A DNA stretch of 27,029 bases. It comes from CAVSZB01 sp964420395. Lineage in GTDB: Bacteria; Krumholzibacteriota; Krumholzibacteriia; LZORAL124-64-63. This document shows, one piece after another, positions 1 through 7,823 of this stretch. Position numbers and translations under genes: made by a program. Under the pieces are notes generated by a model that had not been told where the DNA came from, searched no databases, and saw nothing but the letters and a program-made list of their open reading frames with translations. Within the stretch, counting starts at the first letter, position 1. Each line of letters begins with the position of its first letter. The stretch covers positions 1-27,029 of the forward strand of contig CAYQTJ010000028.1 in the NCBI GenBank assembly GCA_964420395.1. Direction: 5' to 3'.

Positions 1-1212
1 GTGCAGCCGACCCTCTTCCCGCTGCCGTCGCCGGGCGGCGCGGCGACCGCGCCGAGGCGGACCCGCGCGGCCGCCGGCGGCCTGCCGCTGCCGCGCCCGG
101 TCCCGGTGCCGGGCGTGCCGGGAGCCGTCGGGGTCTCGGCCGAATTCCTGGCCTGCTGCGACACCGCGCTCGCCGTGGCGGCGGCCGACGTGAACGTGCT
201 CCTGCACGGGGAGAGCGGCACCGGCAAGGAGATCCTGGCGCGGGCCGTCCACCTGGCCAGCACGCGCCGGGAACGGGCCTTCCTGGGGGAGAACTGCGCC
301 GCCCTGCCGGAGGGGCTGCTCGAGAGCGAGCTGTTCGGGCACCGGGCCGGCGCGTTCACGGGGGCCGCGCAGGAGAAGGCCGGCCTGCTCGAGGCGGCCA
401 GCGGCGGCACCTTCTTCCTGGACGAGATCGGCGACATGCCGCTGGCGCTGCAGATCAAGCTGCTGCGGGTGATGCAGGAGAGGCGGGTGAGGCGGATCGG
501 CGAACTGGAGAGCCGTCCGGTGAACCTGCGCTGGATCGCGGCCACGCACAAGGACCTCAACGCCGAGATCGCGGCCGGGCGGTTCCGGCTCGACCTGTTC
601 TACCGCCTGCACGTCGTGCGTCTCACCATCCCGCCGCTGCGTCGCCGGCCGGAGGACGTGCCGCACCTGCTGGCGTACTTCCTGCAGCGCCACGGCGGGG
701 GCGGCGCCGGCCGGCGCATCCACGAGGCGGCGCTGGCCGCCCTCCAGGCGCACAGCTGGCCCGGCAACGCGCGCGAGCTGGAGAACGAGGCGCGACGGCT
801 GCTGGCGCTGCACGGCGAGGCGCCGGTCATCCGGACCGAGCACCTCTCGCCGGAGGTGCGCGGGGCGGCGGTCCGTCCGGTCGGCGGGGACGACCTGGGG
901 CTGCTGCGTCCGCTCGACGAGGCGGCGGTGCTGCTCGAGCGCCATCTCATCCGCAAGGCGGTCGAGGCCTGCGCGGGACGCAAGGCGGCCGCGGCGCGGC
1001 GGCTCGGCCTCTCGCGGCAGGGGCTGTACCGGAAGATCCGTCGCTACGGCCTGCTGGACCTGCTGCCGGGCGCGGTGGGGGAGGCGCCGGCGGACGCGAC
1101 GCCCGGGGGGCCGGCCGGGGAGCCGGCGGTCGTCGCCGCCGGCTCCCGTCCGGATGGTCAGGCTACTCGAACAGCACCATCGTCTTCGTCGTCGTCCGGC
1201 CGGACGCCGTGA
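1..1212 (+). CDS. Sigma-54-dependent transcriptional activator (NtrC/Fis type), probably 5'-truncated by the window edge
   Basis: Bacterial enhancer-binding protein that uses ATP hydrolysis to open RNA polymerase-sigma-54 promoters. Visible parts, counted from base 1: a Pro/Ala/Arg-rich stretch at residues 1-45 that looks like an interdomain linker; an AAA+ domain with Walker A GESGTGKE (70-77), the sigma-54 contact loop GAFTGA (117-122) and Walker B GGTFFLDEIGD (136-146); arginine-rich sensor text RLDLFYRL; and a C-terminal Fis-type helix-turn-helix near residues 310-350 (AAARRLGLSRQGLYRKI). No receiver or sensor domain is visible. The reading frame is open from base 1 (GTG), so that domain probably lies upstream of the window. 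The last ~45 residues are low complexity (Ser/Pro/Gly). Its 3' end overlaps the convergent metalloprotease gene by 50 bases. The regulon is unknown; rpoN itself lies at 18947. Confidence 0.93.
   Translation: MQPTLFPLPSPGGAATAPRRTRAAAGGLPLPRPVPVPGVPGAVGVSAEFLACCDTALAVAAADVNVLLHGESGTGKEILARAVHLASTRRERAFLGENCAALPEGLLESELFGHRAGAFTGAAQEKAGLLEAASGGTFFLDEIGDMPLALQIKLLRVMQERRVRRIGELESRPVNLRWIAATHKDLNAEIAAGRFRLDLFYRLHVVRLTIPPLRRRPEDVPHLLAYFLQRHGGGGAGRRIHEAALAALQAHSWPGNARELENEARRLLALHGEAPVIRTEHLSPEVRGAAVRPVGGDDLGLLRPLDEAAVLLERHLIRKAVEACAGRKAAAARRLGLSRQGLYRKIRRYGLLDLLPGAVGEAPADATPGGPAGEPAVVAAGSRPDGQATRTAPSSSSSSGRTP
1118..1147. terminator. Perfect 12-bp hairpin just past the metalloprotease stop
   Basis: Arms GGGAGCCGGCGG (1118-1129) and CCGCCGGCTCCC (1136-1147) are exact inverted repeats around a 6-base loop. 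On the minus strand the hairpin begins 15 bases after the metalloprotease stop codon, the usual place for an intrinsic terminator. There is no T tract on either side, and the sequence also codes for the tail of the sigma-54 activator. Termination is therefore only a possibility. Confidence 0.35.
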
Positions 1213-2878
1213 GGCGATAGAAGTAGACGCCGGCCGCCACGCGGCGGCCCCCCTCGTCGTCGCCCTGCCAGGTGACGAAGTGCTCGCCGGCGGCGTACTG
1301 GCCCCGCGCGAGCCGGCGGACGAGGCGTCCCGCCAGGTCGTACACCGCGAGGTCGGCCGGACCCGCGGCCGGCAGCGCGAAGCGGATGGTCGTGGCGCCG
1401 CCGAACGGGTTGGGGGCGTTCCGCCCGAGCACGGCGGCGACGGCGTCCGACCGCGGATCGGGCTGCGCCGAGGTCACGTGCGCGAACCAGCCGATGTCCT
1501 CGAACAGGTCGCGCGCCAGGTCGACGTCCTGCGTCAGGTCGAGGTTGATGGCCGGCTCCATGAGCAGGTTCGGCGTGGCCGAGACGTCCCAGTGCGAGAC
1601 CGACGAGCCGCTCTCGAACGGGTTCGGCGCGTACATCAGGGGGTGTCCCCACTCGTCGCCGCCGGCGAGCAGGGCGGGGTCGAGCGCGATCCGGACCTGC
1701 ACCCCGGAACCGAGCTGGGCCCGGATCAGGTTGCCGTCCGCCTGCGTGACGCTGACGACCGGGATGACGACCGAGGGATCGGTCCCGCCCATGTTGGGCG
1801 GCGTGGAGGCGACCACGTTGTTGACCACGACGACGCCGATGGCGCCGGCGTTCTGCGCGATGAGCGCCTTGCTCGCGTAGGTGCAGGTCCCGCGGTCGAT
1901 CAGGGCGATGTTGCCGGCCATGGCGGCGCCGTTGACGAGCGCCGTGCAGGCGTCGCTGGTGGTCCCGACGCCGTCGTCGGCCTGCACCAGCAGCCCCGAC
2001 ACGCCGGGGTCGCTCACCGGCGCGCCGAAGCTGGCCGTGCCGACGCGGTAGACGCCGGCGATGCCGGCGGGGCTGTCCACGTACAACCCCGGCCGCGGCG
2101 CGAGCTTCGCGAGCGCCCCCTGGCGCACGGCCGGGCCGTCCCACACCAGGTTGCCGGTGTTGACGGCGGAGGTGATGCGCTGGGCCGCGGACATCTCGTT
2201 CCAGTGCAGACCGGTCGTCCTGTCCAGCAGGTACTGGTCGAAGACGGAGGGGTAGCTGCTCAGGTAGGCGCCGGTGAGGCCGTTGGTGGTCGTGCTGAAG
2301 CCGAGGCCGTGCCCGAGCTCGTGGAGCACCACCGCCAGCAGGTCGACGAGCACCCCCTCGTTGCCGTCGTACCCGTAGTACCAGCCGCTGCCGTTCAGGC
2401 AGGTCGCCTGGCCCAGGTTGACGTTGAAGCGGGCGTTGATCTCGTTGCCGGCCGGATCGAGATCGACCCCGGCCCGCTGGTTGGCGAGCGCCGCGTGGTA
2501 CCAGGCGCCCGGGTACTCGGCCCCGCCGAAGTCGCGGAACACCGTGACCGGCCCGGCGCTGCCGAGGACCGCGCTGGTGGCGGTGCAGGTGAGGGGATCG
2601 AAGGTGGACTGCACGCGGACCTGCACGGTGCCCGGCAGGATGGCGCCCCAGATGCCGGCCGCGGTCTGGAAGACGTTGAGCCGCTGCTGGCCGAGCGTGA
2701 CGCCGGGATTGCCGCCGACGGGGGCCACCGGCGTCGGGTCGTTGAAGCCCTCCCCGGCGGCGTCGTTGTTGACGATGGTGATCGTGACGGCGGACGCGGC
2801 GGTCGCCGCCAGGGCGAGCCCGCAAGCCAGGGCGACGGCCAGGGCGAGACGGCCGGAAGTGCGAAGGGGTGCGCGCAT
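1163..2878 (-). CDS. Secreted PA-domain zinc metalloprotease with FlgD-like C-terminal domain
   Basis: Predicted exported protease of 571 residues. Residues 1-30 form a classical signal peptide ending ATAASA. The zinc-binding motif HELGHGLGF lies at 186-194. A protease-associated (PA) domain spans roughly 280-390 (GNIALIDRGTC, then a run of V and N). After a segment ending DLFEDIGWF comes a C-terminal beta domain at about 487-571 with NAPNPF, YDLAGRLVR and AAGVYFYRL, the FlgD-Ig/T9SS type A-like pattern common in FCB-group secreted proteins. The position expected for the third metzincin ligand (HExxHxxGxxH) is Thr, so the third zinc ligand must lie elsewhere or differ. The start ATG sits four bases past the upstream gene's stop, and GAGGAGGAG at the end of that gene can serve as its ribosome site, suggesting translational coupling. 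The substrate is unknown. Confidence 0.88.
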   Translation of the reverse strand: MRAPLRTSGRLALAVALACGLALAATAASAVTITIVNNDAAGEGFNDPTPVAPVGGNPGVTLGQQRLNVFQTAAGIWGAILPGTVQVRVQSTFDPLTCTATSAVLGSAGPVTVFRDFGGAEYPGAWYHAALANQRAGVDLDPAGNEINARFNVNLGQATCLNGSGWYYGYDGNEGVLVDLLAVVLHELGHGLGFSTTTNGLTGAYLSSYPSVFDQYLLDRTTGLHWNEMSAAQRITSAVNTGNLVWDGPAVRQGALAKLAPRPGLYVDSPAGIAGVYRVGTASFGAPVSDPGVSGLLVQADDGVGTTSDACTALVNGAAMAGNIALIDRGTCTYASKALIAQNAGAIGVVVVNNVVASTPPNMGGTDPSVVIPVVSVTQADGNLIRAQLGSGVQVRIALDPALLAGGDEWGHPLMYAPNPFESGSSVSHWDVSATPNLLMEPAINLDLTQDVDLARDLFEDIGWFAHVTSAQPDPRSDAVAAVLGRNAPNPFGGATTIRFALPAAGPADLAVYDLAGRLVRRLARGQYAAGEHFVTWQGDDEGGRRVAAGVYFYRLTASGRTTTKTMVLFE

Positions 2879-2881
2879 GGC

Positions 2882-3349
2882 CTACTCCTCCTCCGGCTCG
2901 GGCGAGACGGCCGGGGCGGGGGCGCCGTCCGTCACGAGACGGGCCGCGGCGTCCGCTTCGTGCACGCAGGCGAGGCCCAGCTTCCCGCTCGCGTCGCGGG
3001 CCGCCACCACGTAGTCCATGAGCAGTCCGTCGAGGCGGATCATGTAGCCGCCTCCCGGGGCCGCCTCCTCGAAGAGGGGCTGATCCGTGCGCAGCGCGGC
3101 GCCGAACTCGTCGGGCAGCAGTTCCCGGCGCTGCTCCGGCGTGGGCAGGGTGAGCGCGCCGGTTTCCGGATCGCGCGCGATGATCAGGCCGCCGCCGGCG
3201 GGGGATGCCGAGGGGGAGACGGCGGGCGCCGGCGCGGTCGCGGGGGTCGTTCCGCCCGCGGTCGGCGGCAGCGGATCGGCCGCCGCGCCGGCCAGCGGCA
3301 GCAGCAGCGGCAGGCCCCAAAGGAGCCGTTTGCACATGGATTTCGTCAC
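2882..3349 (-). CDS. Small secreted protein of unknown function, partner of the metalloprotease
   Basis: 155 residues. I start it at GTG 3349 because GGAGG lies six bases upstream; a longer frame opens at 3427 but lacks a ribosome site. An N-terminal signal peptide (core LLWGLPLLLPLAGAAA) is followed by a Pro/Ala/Ser/Thr-rich linker. A compact acidic domain with LDGLLMDYVVAARDASGKL and a CVHEADAAA segment follows, and the tail is Pro/Glu-rich. I recall similar short proteins beside PA-domain metalloproteases in other bacteria, but I cannot name a family. It is the first gene of a two-gene operon with the protease. A role as inhibitor, chaperone or accessory factor is conceivable but unproven. 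Confidence 0.8.
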   Translation of the reverse strand: MTKSMCKRLLWGLPLLLPLAGAAADPLPPTAGGTTPATAPAPAVSPSASPAGGGLIIARDPETGALTLPTPEQRRELLPDEFGAALRTDQPLFEEAAPGGGYMIRLDGLLMDYVVAARDASGKLGLACVHEADAAARLVTDGAPAPAVSPEPEEE

Positions 3350-3397
3350 GATCGTCCTCCAAGGGTCGGGTGGCGCCGGCATCCACGGGCGGGGGCG

Positions 3398-3447
3398 ACC
3401 GGCCGGCGGGAGCATTATAGACAACAAACGGCCGGCCGGTTCGTCAA
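3398..3447 (-). promoter_or_regulatory. Candidate promoter and operator for the secreted-protein/metalloprotease operon
   Basis: On the minus strand a perfect TATAAT occupies 3419-3414, about 65 bases before the GTG start. A TTGACG at 3447-3442 is 22 bases away, too far for a standard -35. The -10 is flanked by a perfect 10-bp inverted repeat, ACCGGCCGGC at 3398-3407 and GCCGGCCGGT at 3431-3440. That layout would suit a repressor or activator site, although such repeats arise easily in GC-rich DNA. Confidence 0.35.
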
Positions 3448-3522
3448 ATCGACCCGGCCGCCGGGACCGCGCCGGTGAGCGCCCGCTCGACAGCGCCCGG
3501 CGCGAGGGCTATTTTCCTGCAC

Positions 3523-5136
3523 ATGACGGCCCGCCTTCGCCTTTTTTTCGATGACGCCCTGGCGCACGCCCGACCCGACGCCGGGGACGGCTGCGCCATC
3601 GTGGCCGGCCTCATGGCCACCACCGCGATGCCCCCCTTCGCCGCCACCGGCTGGCTGATCGTGCCGGCCCTGGCGCTCCTGTTCGGCCTGCTCGCGGACG
3701 CGCCCCGCCCGGCGCGGGTCGCCGGCTGGTTCGGCCTCGCCCACCAGGCCAGCCTCCTGCACTGGATCTACCTGCTCGGGCCGGAGGCGACGATCTCCTC
3801 GCGCGGCCTCGTGCCGGTCATGGCGACGCTGGCGGTGCTCTACGCGGCGCTGTTCGCCCTCGCCTTCGGCGCGGCGTTCACCCTGGCGCGGCGCTGGTGC
3901 GGTCGGGAGGCGGCGCTGATCCTGCTGCCGCTGCTCTGGACCGGCATGGAGGCGGCTCGCGGCGTGGGGGAACTCGGCTTCCCCTGGTGCCTGAGCGGCG
4001 CCGCCTGGATCGGCACCCCCCTGCTCCCGCTCGCCGCCGCGGCGGGGGAGCGGGGACTCGGGGCGGCGACCGCGCTGACGGCGCTGGCGCTGCTGGCGGC
4101 GCGGGACCTGGCGCGGGGGCGCGTGGAGGCGGCAGGGGGGCGTGGCTGGCGGCGCGCGGCGATCGGCCTGGCCGCGATCGCCTGGGCGGCCCTGGCGCTC
4201 GGCGCGAGGATCGCCGGGCCGTCCGCATCCGTCGGGACGGCCGTCCGGCCGCCGTTGCGCGTGGCCGCGATCCAGGCCGACGTCGCGCTGAGCGACAAGT
4301 GGGACGCGGCGAAGATCGATTCGACGCTCGTCCCCTATGCGCGCCTGACGGCGCGCGCGGCGCGCGAGGGGGCGCAACTGGCGGTCTGGGCGGAGACGGC
4401 GGTGCCGGACTACCTGATCCACACTCCGGCCCTGCTCGCCTGGGTCCGCCACATGGCGCAGGACAACCGCGTCGCCATCTTCCTGGGCTATCCCCACGCC
4501 ACGCTGGCCGCGGGGGGCGGGGAGCCGCTGCGCTACAACGGCGCCGGCCTGTTCCGCGCCGACGGCCGCCTGCAGGACTTCTACGCCAAGTTCCACCTGC
4601 TGCCGTTCGGGGAGAGGATGCCGTTCTCCGCCCTCGTGCCGGCGATCTCGCGGGTCGATTTCGGGCAGGCGGAATGGACGCCCGGCGCCCTGCCGACCCC
4701 GATGGTCCTCACGACCCCGGGCGGCGACTACCGGCTGGCCGGCCTGATCTGTTTCGAGTCGATCTTCCCGGGGCTGTCGCGGGTGGCGGTGCGCCGGGGG
4801 GCGGAGCTGCTGGTCAACATCACCAACGACGGCTGGTTCGGCGTCACGGCCGGACCCCGCCAGCATGCCGAACTGGCCCGGCTGCGCGCCGCGGAGTGCG
4901 GCGTGCCGCTGGTGCGCTGCGCCAACAACGGCATCAGCTTCGTGACCGACGCGCGGGGGCGGATCGTGGCGCACGCCGGCCTGCGGCAGCGCGCGATCGT
5001 CGCAGCCGACGTCACGCCCGGCCCGGGCGGCACGCTCTTCGTGCGCTGGGGATCGCGGCCGGTGTGGGCCGTGCTTATCCTCTGGAGCGCCCTGGCCATC
5101 CTGCTCACCCGCAACCGAACCCGGAGCGCCCCGTGA
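3523..5136 (+). CDS. lnt: Apolipoprotein N-acyltransferase
   Basis: Inner-membrane enzyme that transfers the third acyl chain to the N-terminal cysteine of lipoproteins, the last step of lipoprotein maturation. It has 537 residues from ATG 3523. A GTG at 3475 is in frame but has no ribosome site; the ATG has GAGGG 14 bases upstream, which is also weak, so the start is uncertain. Several hydrophobic segments fill residues 20-235. A carbon-nitrogen hydrolase domain follows with the catalytic triad Glu291 (WAETAVP), Lys356 (AKFHLLPFGE) and Cys410 (LICFES). The NDGWFG motif and a C-terminal membrane segment complete the family pattern. It is first of a run with the Nudix and purN genes, joined by a GTGA overlap. 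Confidence 0.96.
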   Translation: MTARLRLFFDDALAHARPDAGDGCAIVAGLMATTAMPPFAATGWLIVPALALLFGLLADAPRPARVAGWFGLAHQASLLHWIYLLGPEATISSRGLVPVMATLAVLYAALFALAFGAAFTLARRWCGREAALILLPLLWTGMEAARGVGELGFPWCLSGAAWIGTPLLPLAAAAGERGLGAATALTALALLAARDLARGRVEAAGGRGWRRAAIGLAAIAWAALALGARIAGPSASVGTAVRPPLRVAAIQADVALSDKWDAAKIDSTLVPYARLTARAAREGAQLAVWAETAVPDYLIHTPALLAWVRHMAQDNRVAIFLGYPHATLAAGGGEPLRYNGAGLFRADGRLQDFYAKFHLLPFGERMPFSALVPAISRVDFGQAEWTPGALPTPMVLTTPGGDYRLAGLICFESIFPGLSRVAVRRGAELLVNITNDGWFGVTAGPRQHAELARLRAAECGVPLVRCANNGISFVTDARGRIVAHAGLRQRAIVAADVTPGPGGTLFVRWGSRPVWAVLILWSALAILLTRNRTRSAP

Positions 5137-5669
5137 ACCCGCTCGACCCGCTGCGCCACGCGCACAAGTTCTGCCCCCGCTGCGGCGCCGCCATGACCTG
5201 CCGCGGCGACAACGGCTTGGTCCGTCCCGCCTGCCCGGCGTGCGATTACATCCAGTACCTCAACCCGGCGCCGGCCGCGGCCGCGATCCTGATGCGCGGG
5301 GGGAAGCTCTGCCTCGTGCAGCGGAAGTTTCCGCCGAAGGTCGGTCTCTGGACGCTGCCGGCCGGGTTCCAGGAGTACGACGAGGAGATCGGCACCTGCG
5401 CCGTGCGCGAGGTGCGCGAGGAGACCGGCCTCGAGGTCGAACTCGATGGCCTGTTCGCCGTGCACACCGGCGTGCTGCCGCCCGATCGTCCGGTGCTGCT
5501 CGTGGTCTATCGCGCGCGGGAGAGGGGCGGGGTGCTGCAGGCCGGGGACGACGCCGCGGCCGTCGGCTTCTTCGACCTCGACGACCTGCCGGGCGAGATC
5601 GCCTTCGCGGCGCACCGCAAGGTGCTCGCCGCCCTGCGCGAGGAGCGCGACCGGGGAGGGCGGGCGTGA
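5133..5669 (+). CDS. Zinc-ribbon Nudix hydrolase
   Basis: Hydrolase of 178 residues acting on a nucleoside diphosphate-X compound; an ADP-ribose- or NADH-type substrate is typical for this architecture, but the exact substrate cannot be read from sequence. The N-terminal zinc ribbon uses Cys14, Cys17, Cys34 and Cys37 (CPRCG and CPACD). The Nudix box is complete, from GFQEYDEE to REVREETGL, matching Gx5Ex7REUxEExGU. GTG 5133 overlaps the lnt stop (GTGA), with GGAG six bases before it. Its own stop overlaps the GTG of purN in the same way, so the three genes are probably cotranslated. Confidence 0.93.
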   Translation: MNPLDPLRHAHKFCPRCGAAMTCRGDNGLVRPACPACDYIQYLNPAPAAAAILMRGGKLCLVQRKFPPKVGLWTLPAGFQEYDEEIGTCAVREVREETGLEVELDGLFAVHTGVLPPDRPVLLVVYRARERGGVLQAGDDAAAVGFFDLDDLPGEIAFAAHRKVLAALREERDRGGRA

Positions 5670-6280
5670 ACGGAGCCGGCGGCGCCGTCCCGGCTGCCGT
5701 CCTGCTGTCCGGCGGCGGGCGCACGCTCGAGAACTTCCTGGTCCGCATCGCCGCCGGCACGCTGCCGATCCGCATCGTGGCGGTCGTGTCGAGCCGCCCC
5801 GACGCGCGCGGGGTGGAGGTCGCGCGCGCGGCCGGGCTGCCGGTCGCGGCGTTCCCGCGGCGGGACCACGCCGACCCGGCGTCCCACAGCGACGCCATCA
5901 ATCTCTGGCTCGCGCCGCGCGCCCCGCGGATGATCCTCCTGGCCGGCTACCTCTGCCGGTACTTCGCCCCCGCGGGATTCCCCGGCCCGGTGCTCAACAT
6001 CCACCCCGCCCTCCTGCCGAAGTTCGGCGGCCGGGGCATGTACGGCGATCGGGTGCACGCCGCGGTCCTCGCCGCCGGCGAGACCGAGAGCGGCTGCACC
6101 GTGCACCGGGTGGACGAGCAGTACGACCACGGGGAGATCCTTGCCCGGCGCCGTGTGCCGGTCCTGCCGGGCGACGATCCGCACAGCCTCGCCGCGCGCG
6201 TCTTCGCCGCGGAGTGCGAGCTCTACCCGGAGGTCGTGGCGCGGCTGGCCCGGGAACTCGCGGGCGACCGGCCGGGCTGA
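5666..6280 (+). CDS. purN: Phosphoribosylglycinamide formyltransferase
   Basis: Cytoplasmic purine-synthesis enzyme that transfers a formyl group from 10-formyltetrahydrofolate to GAR. It has 204 residues, normal for the family. The catalytic residues are in place: Asn111 and His113 in LNIHPALLPKF, and Asp154 in QYDHGEI, equivalent to E. coli Asn106, His108 and Asp144. Near the N-terminus, LLSGGGRTLENF matches the phosphate-binding loop. GTG 5666 overlaps the Nudix stop and is preceded by GGAGGG. No other purine gene is nearby, so its neighbours do not explain its position. Confidence 0.95.
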   Translation: MNGAGGAVPAAVLLSGGGRTLENFLVRIAAGTLPIRIVAVVSSRPDARGVEVARAAGLPVAAFPRRDHADPASHSDAINLWLAPRAPRMILLAGYLCRYFAPAGFPGPVLNIHPALLPKFGGRGMYGDRVHAAVLAAGETESGCTVHRVDEQYDHGEILARRRVPVLPGDDPHSLAARVFAAECELYPEVVARLARELAGDRPG

Positions 6281-6292
6281 CGCCGCCGCGGC

Positions 6293-6307
6293 GCGGGGAC
6301 GCCCCGC
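6293..6307. terminator. Short GC hairpin between convergent purN and nfnB
   Basis: GCGGGG-ACG-CCCCGC lies in the 46-base gap between the two convergent stop codons and could act in both directions. It has no T tract, so the call is weak. Confidence 0.22.
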
Positions 6308-6326
6308 CCGGTCGCCCCCCGTCCCG

Positions 6327-7823
6327 CTACCCGTCCGAGGCGTCGGCGGCCGCGTCGTCGGCCGCGTCGTCCGCCGGGGTGGCGGCCTCCGCCGGCGTCG
6401 CCGAGCCGGTCGTCAGGTAGCGGTGCATCGCCGTGGCGGCGCTGCGGCCGGCGCCCATGGCCAGGATGACCGTGGCGCCGCCGGTGACGATGTCGCCGCC
6501 CGCGAACAGTCCCGGCAACGAGGTCTGCATCGTCTGCGGGTCGACGATGATCGTGCCGCGCGGCGTGCGCTCGATCTCGGGGCAGTCGGCCAGCAGCAGC
6601 GGATTGGGGCCCTGCCCGATGGCGATCACCACGGTGTCCACCTCGAACACCTTCAGGGCGCCGGGGATCGGCACGGGGCGACGGCGCCCGGAGGCGTCCG
6701 GCTCGCCGAGCTCCATCTGCTGGCACTCGATCGCGGCCACGGCGCCCTTGCCGTTGTCGATGATCCGCGTGGGGGAGTGCAGCAGATTGAAGTCGATCCC
6801 CTCCTGCTCGGCGTGGTGGATCTCCTCCTGGCGGGCCGGCATCTCGAGCCGGCTGCGCCGGTAGATCAGGTGCACCACCTCGGGGCGGAGGCGCTTCGAG
6901 GTGCGCGCGGAATCCATGGCGGTGTTCCCCGCCCCGACCACCGCGATGCGCCGGATCGGCTTCACCGGCGTGTCGTTGTCGGGGAACTTGTAGGCGCCCA
7001 TCAGATTCACCCGCGTGAGGAACTCGTTGGCCGAATAGACGCCGTTGAGGTTCTCGCCCGGGATGTTCAGGAACCACGGCAGCCCGGCGCCGGTGCCCAC
7101 GAACACCGCGTCGAAGCGCGCGCGGATCGAGGTCAGCGATTCCGCCTTCCCGACCGGGTAGTTCATCACGAACTTCACGCCCATCCGCTTGAGGCCGTCG
7201 ATCTCCCGCACCAGGGTCACCTTCGGGAGGCGGAACTCGGGGATGCCGTAGAACAGGACGCCGCCCGGCCGGTGCAGCGCCTCGAAGACGGTCACGTCGT
7301 GGCCGCGCTGCGCCAGGTCGCTGGCGCAGGTGAGGCCGGCCGGGCCGGAGCCGATGATCGCCGCCGTCCTGCCGGACGGCGCGGCGACGTGCGGGGTGAC
7401 GTTGACGTCGTGCGTGAGGGCGTAGTCGCCCAGGAAGCGCTCGAGCCGCCCCACGCCGCCCGGCTCGCCCTTCTTGTTGAGGCGGCAGACCGCCTCGCAC
7501 TGGTCCTCCTGGGGGCAGACGCGGCCGCAGATCGCCGGCAGGAAGTTCATCTCCTTGACCTTGCGCAGCGCCCCCTCGAAGTCGCCGGTCATGACGAGCT
7601 GCTGGAACGCCGGAATGTCCACGCCGACCGGGCAGCCCTTCACGCACGGCTTGTCCCGGCAGAGCAGGCAGCGCTGCGCCTCCTGCATCGCCTCCTCCGG
7701 CGTGTAGCCGAGCGGCACCTCTTCGAAGTTGTAGATGCGCTCGCCCGGCGGCTGCTCGCGCATCGGCACCTTCGTGGTGCTGCGGTTGAGGACGCGCCTG
7801 GGCTTGCCGGTCTCGTCGGTCAT
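6327..7823 (-). CDS. nfnB: NfnB: large subunit of NADH-dependent ferredoxin:NADP+ oxidoreductase (GltD-like)
   Basis: 498-residue iron-sulfur flavoprotein. Cys52, Cys55, Cys60 and Cys64 (CLLCRDKPCVKGC) and Cys99, Cys103, Cys109 and Cys113 (CGRVCPQEDQCEAVC) lie in the N-terminal [4Fe-4S] region. An FAD site follows (IIGSGPAGLTCA, about 145-160), then an NADP(H) site (VVGAGNTAMDSA) and a C-terminal FAD motif (GLFAGGDIVTGGATV). Alone it could be called glutamate synthase small subunit or sulfide dehydrogenase. The directly coupled nfnA-like gene favours Nfn, which reversibly couples NADPH oxidation to reduction of ferredoxin and NAD+ by flavin-based bifurcation. The ATG at 7823 has GGAGG seven bases upstream and overlaps the nfnA stop (ATGA). 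The C-terminal ~25 residues are an Ala/Asp/Thr-rich tail. Confidence 0.9.
   Translation of the reverse strand: MTDETGKPRRVLNRSTTKVPMREQPPGERIYNFEEVPLGYTPEEAMQEAQRCLLCRDKPCVKGCPVGVDIPAFQQLVMTGDFEGALRKVKEMNFLPAICGRVCPQEDQCEAVCRLNKKGEPGGVGRLERFLGDYALTHDVNVTPHVAAPSGRTAAIIGSGPAGLTCASDLAQRGHDVTVFEALHRPGGVLFYGIPEFRLPKVTLVREIDGLKRMGVKFVMNYPVGKAESLTSIRARFDAVFVGTGAGLPWFLNIPGENLNGVYSANEFLTRVNLMGAYKFPDNDTPVKPIRRIAVVGAGNTAMDSARTSKRLRPEVVHLIYRRSRLEMPARQEEIHHAEQEGIDFNLLHSPTRIIDNGKGAVAAIECQQMELGEPDASGRRRPVPIPGALKVFEVDTVVIAIGQGPNPLLLADCPEIERTPRGTIIVDPQTMQTSLPGLFAGGDIVTGGATVILAMGAGRSAATAMHRYLTTGSATPAEAATPADDAADDAAADASDG

Noticed and set aside
1154..3478. 774-residue plus-strand frame covering the metalloprotease operon
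   Set aside because: Arg/Gly/Val-rich shadow of the minus-strand genes, which have signal peptides, domains and ribosome sites.
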